A stretch of 64,000 nucleotides of DNA from Saturnia japonica (taxonomy: Eukaryota; Arthropoda; Insecta; Lepidoptera; Saturniidae): assembly GCA_033032175.1 (NCBI GenBank), contig CM065320.1, forward strand, positions 14,217,413-14,281,412, read 5' to 3'. The notes beneath the pieces were generated by a model. That model worked only from the letters and a program-made list of their open reading frames with translations. It made no database searches and had not been told where the DNA came from. The position numbers were made by a program, and so were the translations under genes. Shown here in pieces: positions 58,396-64,000 of this stretch (positions within the stretch are counted from its first letter, which is position 1; every line of letters begins with the position of its first letter).

Positions 58396-58869
58396 CGGCA
58401 CTAATTGTATAAACTGTTTTACAGTTGATAACGATTCACATACCAAATGGCAACTTCCACTAAGAACCAGTAAAAAAAGTCTTAGAGAAATTTTTAATAA
58501 ATAAAATATTAAATCAGAAAGACCTAGTTTTAGAATAAAAACAATAAGAAACTAATCATATTAATAAAATTAATGTATCGGAATTCGGGTAATACCACCA
58601 TTGCTTTATAGCCAAAGTTTTGTTAGTTCTTTGGCAGTGTTACTCGTTAAAATGGGAATAACAAGTCAAAAATTTATAGACTCCGTTCTTGCATATTGCA
58701 TAATATATCTATCGCTGACAAAAAAAAAAATCCCACAGAGGTTTAAAAATAGCGTTTTCTATAATATTGTCATCGTATATATTGTTGCCACTTAAGCAAA
58801 TATGCAGATAGACTTCTTCATATTTTGACAATATTTTGTAAAAAAAAATGCTAGTTCCTACCCACTTAC

Positions 58870-59385
58870 TAATTTATTTTTTTACAACACAGGTGGTAAA
58901 CATGCAGACGGTTCGCCTGATGGTAAGCGGCTACCGTAGCCTATGTACGCTTCTAATACCATAGATAGCGCTAATATCACAAGCGCGTACCCTGATATTA
59001 ACAACTCCAACCCCAATGAGCTCTGGAAACCCGATTCACCGCAAGAACACAACACTAAGAAAACTTACAGCTAAGTACATATTTAAGTGACATGTATAAA
59101 CTAACGAAGGCCATTGACAAGTTCTCATATATACACGTATATTAATAACAAAATAAAGTAGACGGAAGAAAACAAAAATATTAGCAAAACAAACTGTAAT
59201 TTAGAAGAATTTTCAACTTTCCCACAGTTGTATGAAATAAATCAATATTAAATCATTAATTTATTCGTACTGCTGCTTACTCGAATAAAATAGGAATTTT
59301 GTCTGTAAGTAGTTTTAACAATAGGTAATTTTACAAAGATATTCCACCCGTCGGACAACCCTAAGTAGAGAGAAATCTACTTACC
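58870..59385 (-). mobile_element. Rep-C element, inverted, interrupted
   Basis: 58890-59090 is the complement of the Rep-C 3' two thirds ('cgcctgatggtaagcggctaccgtagcc', 'gagctctggaaac'). The complement of the 5' block ('tattccacccgtcggac') appears only at 59340-59385. About 250 bases of unrelated AT-rich DNA separate them, so something inserted or the copy was rearranged. Confidence 0.65.
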
Positions 59386-59582
59386 TCTCTCTTTGCTATT
59401 TTGGCACTTTAGCAACTCTTCAGCTGGATTTGGTCATAATTTGACACTAATAATTAGAAAAAAATTGTTACTGTTTCTAGCTACTTTTAAACGAGATCGC
59501 AAATTTTATATAAAAGTATTAACAAAATTAATTACAAATAAAATTAATAAGAACAACCCCTCCCATGTTTATTGTGGAACTA
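59386..59582. other. No gene; spacer
   Basis: AT-rich, no features. Confidence 0.4.
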
Positions 59583-59615
59583 CCTATACAAATAAATAAA
59601 GTGTATGTTTATAAT

Positions 59616-59627
<12 letters not shown>

Positions 59628-59667
<40 letters not shown>

Positions 59668-59884
59668 ATCACGCCTGTATCCCCGAAGGGTTAGGCAGAA
59701 GTGTACTAATGTACACCCACAGTTCGCCGACTATGTTTTTTAGGTCCCATGTAATAGGGGGCGAGCCTATTGCCATTAATCGGGCACGAAGCCAAACTCC
59801 GAGCGCAACTGAGAATTTCCTAGGAAAACCCCAATAACACATTGCTCGACCTGGGAATCGAACCCAGGACCTCTATCATAGCAC
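59628..59884 (-). mobile_element. SINE-E inserted in Hel-A, with (AC)n tail
   Basis: Inverted SINE-E with the B box complement at 59854-59864 (perfect). It is flanked by 'aataaca' at 59621-59627 and 59885-59891. The 3' end, on the left, carries an (AC)n run of about 20 units at 59626-59666, a microsatellite grown from the tail. The 90-codon frame reading His-Thr repeats comes from this. Confidence 0.88.
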
Positions 59885-60121
59885 AATAACAACTTTTTAC
59901 TAAATGCATATGAAAGTATATATGGTACTTAAATCAAAAAATTAACGTTTGTCTGTCTGTCTCTTGACGGTATTTTCTACTGGCAGACTGCTGATGTTAT
60001 AAGGTGTAGCTTAGGCTACTTTTATTTTAGAAAAAGAATCACAGTTCTGTGCAAATAAAAATTTATTCAGAAAAACGACGATTTTGGGGCACTTAAATGG
60101 CTTACGCTGAGTAAACCATAT

Positions 60122-60204
60122 AGCCCAAGTTCGGTGAAGCAGTAAAAGCCGCAGCAGCTTCAGGGCCCCTAAGGATAACAGTGTAGTCAGATCAAAAAAA
60201 AAAA
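60122..60204 (+). mobile_element. LINE-D 3' tip inserted in Hel-A
   Basis: An 83-bp insert from 'agcccaagttcggtgaagc' to an A-run, flanked by 'gtaaaccatat' at 60111-60121 and 60205-60215. The duplicated bases are native Hel-A sequence. Confidence 0.9.
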
Positions 60205-60519
60205 GTAAACCATATGAGATATATCAAATTAATAAAACATAATTGTAGATCCTAAAAAGAACTACAAAAAAGTAACCGAGACATATATAGCCTATATATG
60301 ACATATAGACATACATGTATGTCTTGTAATAAGGATTACCAACACAATAAGCTTTTTTGTCTTTAAAATAACCGGGTGCACTATTCTCTCGTATGCCCGA
60401 TCGACGGCGTTCTGTAGTCCACGCGAGCGCAGCCGCGGGCACAGCTTGTCCATAATATGAACAATGCCTTACCAAAATTAGCCAAAATATAACTGAAAAA
60501 TACTATTAGGATAATATAA

Positions 60520-60609
60520 ATAATTATTATAATAGGCCTCACGGGTGCGTTGGCAGAGCGGTGCTTGTCGGGTAAAATTAACACAGGTGAAACCGTGGGG
60601 CACAGTTAG
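60520..60609 (+). mobile_element. Hel-B 3' terminal fragment
   Basis: 'ctcacgggtgcgttggcagagcgg' through 'aacacaggtgaaaccgtggggcacag' to TTAG at 60606-60609. Confidence 0.72.
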
Positions 60610-61560
60610 CGACGTAATAACCCTGATTATATCCCTATCGTAAATCGCTCAAACACTTTAGGAGGAATACTATCATGAAACGTAGAATGAATTACAAAAA
60701 TACAACAGCGGCCCAAGTTAAAAAAAAAAAAAAAAACCCATTTGTGTAAACCGATGGAACCGTTTTCTAGAAACCAGTTACATATATGTAGAAGAATTGC
60801 TCACTTAATAATATTAGATTAGATTAAAAGCTAACACAGTTAAACGTACAGTGGATATAACAGATTATTGTACAGCCCCACTCATATAATACGATTTAAA
60901 AATCATCATGCAATACAAAATCGACCATAGCAACAAATACTCTCTAATAACTTCTAGACATTCAGCGAAATTGAAGACGGGGATACATAGTAGTCACGTA
61001 GCAGAGAACTTTGTTATTGAACAGGACGGTTTCTACTTACCTTTACACTTCTAACAGGAAGCACTAACAAAGTAAAATGTACGTAGACATATCATAGTTT
61101 ATTAAAGACATAAAAATACACAACTATATAAAATAGTTGGTACCTACCTGTTTGTATGTAGTGTCTATAAATCAGCAGCTTTGACGACTCACTGGGGCTT
61201 TCATTAGGTTAATAATTGTAGAGGTGTTGCTAATAATAAAAATAAACACAAAAATACACTTATATGTATAGGTAAATTAAATTAAAACAAAATAACACGA
61301 GTTTCTCTTTTTATTAATAACGCAAAAACAAATACAGAAGGAAAATTATATATTGACACATCGATTTTATATAAAGTTTTAGATATTTAGGCAGACTTAT
61401 CAAATTTAAATAAATTTTAGTGCTAATGTTAGTTGCTAAGCGCTACTGTTTTGTGAGACTTCATGAGACCATTCTACAAAAATATTGAAATTCGTTTTAA
61501 AAGGCAATCAGCTTGCGACCTTGACTAAAAATTCTTTGGCCCACAAATAGAAATGAAGCA
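60610..61560. other. No gene; A-run at 60720-60736
   Basis: AT-rich sequence with an isolated A-run that may be an old retroposon tail. Confidence 0.4.
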
Positions 61561-61562
61561 AT

Positions 61563-61770
61563 AATGGCTCAGTGGTAGCGAGTACGAACATCGCGTCGGT
61601 CGGCGTGAGTTCGAATCCCTGCAATGAGCTTGAGTTTTCGGAGAAGGAAAACTTCGAGATGAAACCATAGCATGGTGGTAGGGTATTTTTCAAGTTGTAA
61701 ATTTATTTCGAAGCAACTATAGGTGCGTTTGGGAAGCTACACTTGAGAGCCAGTTTCCCCACTAGGCTTA
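61563..61770 (+). mobile_element. SINE-F, best-preserved copy
   Basis: It has a clean A box (TGGCTCAGTGG, 61565-61575) and B box (AGTTCGAATCC, 61608-61618), 33 bases apart, as in tRNA genes. A body follows with 'gagttttcggagaaggaaaac', 'atgaaaccatagcatggtggtagg' and 'ccagtttccccactaggcttagcgt'. The head could be transcribed by RNA polymerase III. It is not an isolated tRNA because the acceptor stem does not close. Confidence 0.85.
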
Positions 61771-63070
61771 GCGTATTGCCTGCCTTCTTTAACCACATCG
61801 TCACTTAACGTCGTATGAAATTGTGGCCGTGGAGAAACGTACAAATGATAAAAAAATGAATTTGGTTTTCTGTAAGCAACAGTCACTGCTACACTAAGAC
61901 TAACCTAAAAGGCACATAATAAAATATGCTATTAAAACTACAAAATAAAAATCTTCTTCTTCTCTTCTTAACTTCTAGAAGGAATGATGATACGTTCAGA
62001 TCGAGACTTCCACTACGTCACATCACACGTTGTACCAACATGACCACGTGACTGTGAGGTAATGGCCATTTCAACCCTGAACTTCTTCTTTTTTCATTCT
62101 TTAAAGCTTTTGTACGCATTTGCTGGTGTTTCTTCAATGAATTCATAAGTTTATTCAGTGGCAGACTTAAGTCTATCATCGTCCTAAGAAATTTAGTTTT
62201 GAACATAAACATAGGGTTGTTTGTTGTTATGATAATATTGTACAAAGGGTATTTGATTAAAAACATTATACACTTATTAAAGTTCTGAAATAAACAAAAT
62301 TTTTAAATACCTTTGGCCGCCCCCGTGGCTTGTCGCTCTTAGACTATTTGCCTCTTTTGTTTTCAAGTTATTCAGCCACTGAGTATATTAGTATCTAAAT
62401 AAAACTAAATAATCTAACGCGTACTACATAAAAAAAGTACTTATGATATAAAAATAAATTTATATTTTTACAAGAAACGAAAACTTTTAACGGGCTCTTT
62501 TAAATTGGGAATTTTAAATACCGACCTATAAATTTTTTCTTTGTTCACGGATTGAATTCACGATGTCCGGGATGAAACTTTTTAATAACGACTAACGGAT
62601 AAATTTCCAGATTTAATATTTTATCAATGTATCGACGCGGCATAAAGGATAATTAAAGGCGATTTTTTACTTTATTTACATCCCCCTAATTCTAATTCTC
62701 TCCAACATATTATTTTTATTTAATGATAAAGAATAAAAATTAACACAACATATTAACACAAAAATTAAATATATTACAACAATTTCTGCAATTTAATTAA
62801 ACTATGACTTACCAAAAGCAGCTTGAATCAGTCACTAGAGACATCTGAAAGATAAACCATAAATAAATTTATTTAATCAATCTTTTGTAAGATTAATAAA
62901 AATATATGAGGCAAGAAGTAACTAAAGAAAAGGACTTCTGAAGTAATATTATATATTAACGAGTTTGAATTTTTTATTGTCTACATGATTTTTTAAAAAG
63001 TGAAAAGTGAAAATTTTGTACTTAATTTATATTATTTTAATTTTAATAAATGTAATTAATTCAATAATAT
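61771..63070. other. No gene recognised
   Basis: AT-rich, with open frames lacking motifs. Confidence 0.4.
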
Positions 63071-63074
63071 TTAT

Positions 63075-63215
63075 AACTAACCTCAACCGTTATCAGTCTT
63101 GAATATGTGTTGCTGGGATGTCTAGCTGCGCAGGAGTGGGTCTTGGGGCGCACACACGGCGCTGCTAACTTTTTGCTGACGGTGCAGCTGAATGCATTGG
63201 TCAGAAGCCACACAC
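63075..63215 (-). other. GC-richer block, possible exon or untranslated first exon
   Basis: On the minus strand a balanced-composition stretch (LLTNAFSCTVSKKLAAPCVR...) ends with the donor-like GAG|GTTAGT at about 63080-63088. No polypyrimidine tract precedes it, so it is more like a first exon than an internal one. No homologous protein is recognised. Confidence 0.2.
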
Positions 63216-63289
63216 TTTTTTTTGAATTATTTTTTTTTATTAGGTATTCTTTTTTATAGTTATACAATTACATTACGATGGTAGACCCT

Positions 63290-63860
63290 GCAGATTCTAC
63301 CAACATAAAAATGTTCTTTGGTAGTGCAATTATTAAGAGTTCACCCAAAGTTGTAGCCAGGCCAGGTACGAACGAGAGGGCAGGTGAACCCCATTAAGGT
63401 ATGAGAAAGCTGATTACTGACTGACTTGACTTATATGCAGCACTCTGGTTGGAAAAATATAAATGATGCTATTTTTAACAAGCACCTTGAAAATACAGTC
63501 AAAGGAGTTTTATGTATTTCTAGAAAAGGCAATGGCTGTGGTGAGGTATGCATAATATTAGTTTTCCATTGGCTGCCATACTTTGAACAAAATCCTCAGT
63601 AACATCCTTGACGTCGAAATGATTTACATACGAAACCAACTGAAAGGCCAACCTTGTCTTCATAACTATAACTTGGTGTTAATAACATAAGTTCCAATAA
63701 GCAATGATCCTCAGTGTTTAGTGAAGACAATTATTAGGGTGTATCCATAGCACTGTGGAGGCTAATTTTGTAGTGTTCTATCAGTCCCCTTTTTTGCGGC
63801 CCACAGTAAAGTTTGTCAAATAGAATCCTTGTATTATTATCATAAACATACATTATTGTT
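63290..63860 (-). pseudogene. Possible degraded coding sequence, unidentified
   Basis: The minus strand has three protein-like stretches in different frames: YDNNTRILFDKLYCGPQKRG then LIEHYKISLHSAMD (about 63740-63850), TRLAFQLVSYVNHFDVKDVT then EDFVQSMAANGKLILCIP (about 63545-63660), and LIIALPKNIFMLVESAGSTI (about 63270-63330). Composition and amino-acid choice look coding, but stops and shifts separate them. A dead transposase is the likeliest source; no family motif is certain. Confidence 0.3.
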
Positions 63861-64000
63861 TTGATGACTTAATTTTAATAGTTTTGGCCAGCTCCAAGCC
63901 AGCGGTCTGAAAAAAAAAACAGCTGACGAGTGCGAGGTACGTGTATGTATCTCTTTGACCACTTGTGTGACTCAACCACGAGTAATGAGAATACGTAGGG

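Larger units (their letters stand above)
59583..60448 (+). mobile_element. Hel-A element hit by two retroposons
   Basis: The Hel-A sequence runs from about 59583 to CTTG at 60445-60448 (before T). It is interrupted by SINE-E (59628-59884) and by LINE-D (60122-60204). Each insert has its own duplication, and removing both restores a copy that aligns with 32351-32869. Confidence 0.88.

Noticed and set aside
59565..59837. 90-codon frame with His-Thr repeats
   Set aside because: Produced by the (AC)n tail and the reverse of SINE-E.
61563..61640. tRNA gene
   Set aside because: A and B boxes are good, but the arms do not close into a cloverleaf and the same head recurs with a SINE body.
1..64000. 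CRISPR array, satellite block, telomeric (TTAGG)n or integrated virus
   Set aside because: No regularly spaced repeats, no TTAGG array and no viral protein motifs were seen.

Overview
This window is AT-rich eukaryotic DNA, almost certainly from a moth or butterfly. It is built from many short, decayed interspersed repeats and holds no convincing intact host gene. The lepidopteran assignment is an inference from the repeat content: small Helitron-like elements that start 5'-TC, carry a subterminal hairpin with the lepidopteran-style text 'gtgcccgcggcttcgc', and end CTAG-3' between A and T; tRNA-like SINEs; RTE, I-like and jockey/CR1-like LINE remnants; a cecropia-like mariner; and a BEL/Pao relic. 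No rRNA gene, true tRNA gene, CRISPR array or bacterial-style operon was seen. Nearly every long open frame is a transposon relic or an antisense shadow of one. The region is best read as intergenic or large-intron sequence.

Layout. 0-5 kb: a Hel-A end, then a minus-strand LINE-K reverse-transcriptase relic split by a 1.37-kb LTR-like insertion with a 5-bp duplication, then a Hel-B copy. 5-22 kb: scattered repeats (H, C, L, RTE, LINE-I tail, Hel-B, SINE-E, SINE-F, G) in unique AT-rich DNA. 22.9-24.1 kb: a nearly complete mariner with 25-bp perfect terminal repeats and a damaged transposase. 25-31 kb: Helitron ends, RTE, G and RLE-type LINE fragments, then a GC-rich patch near 31.2 kb with first-exon-like features on both sides. 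32-37 kb: Hel-A copies, an imperfect fold-back hairpin, and a 658-bp pogo/Tigger-like element with perfect terminal repeats. 38.5-43.6 kb: the densest part, with a Helitron into which an I-like LINE jumped (8-bp duplication), which itself received a LINE-K tail, followed by an RLE-type LINE C-terminus and RTE and other LINE tails. 44-53 kb: repeats G and P, a BEL/Pao pol relic, a Hel-A carrying a LINE tail, and a LINE-D tail with a perfect 13-bp duplication. 57-61.8 kb: repeats J and C, a Hel-A hit twice (SINE-E, then LINE-D), and a well-preserved SINE-F. 61.8-64 kb: mostly unique, with a possible degraded coding stretch at the end.

The genes do not cooperate as a pathway. The useful reading is a stratigraphy of insertions: old Helitrons serve as targets for later target-primed LINE/SINE insertions, and the duplications and interrupted reading frames give the order of events. 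Family letters (Hel-A, Rep-C and so on) are labels used only in this annotation.
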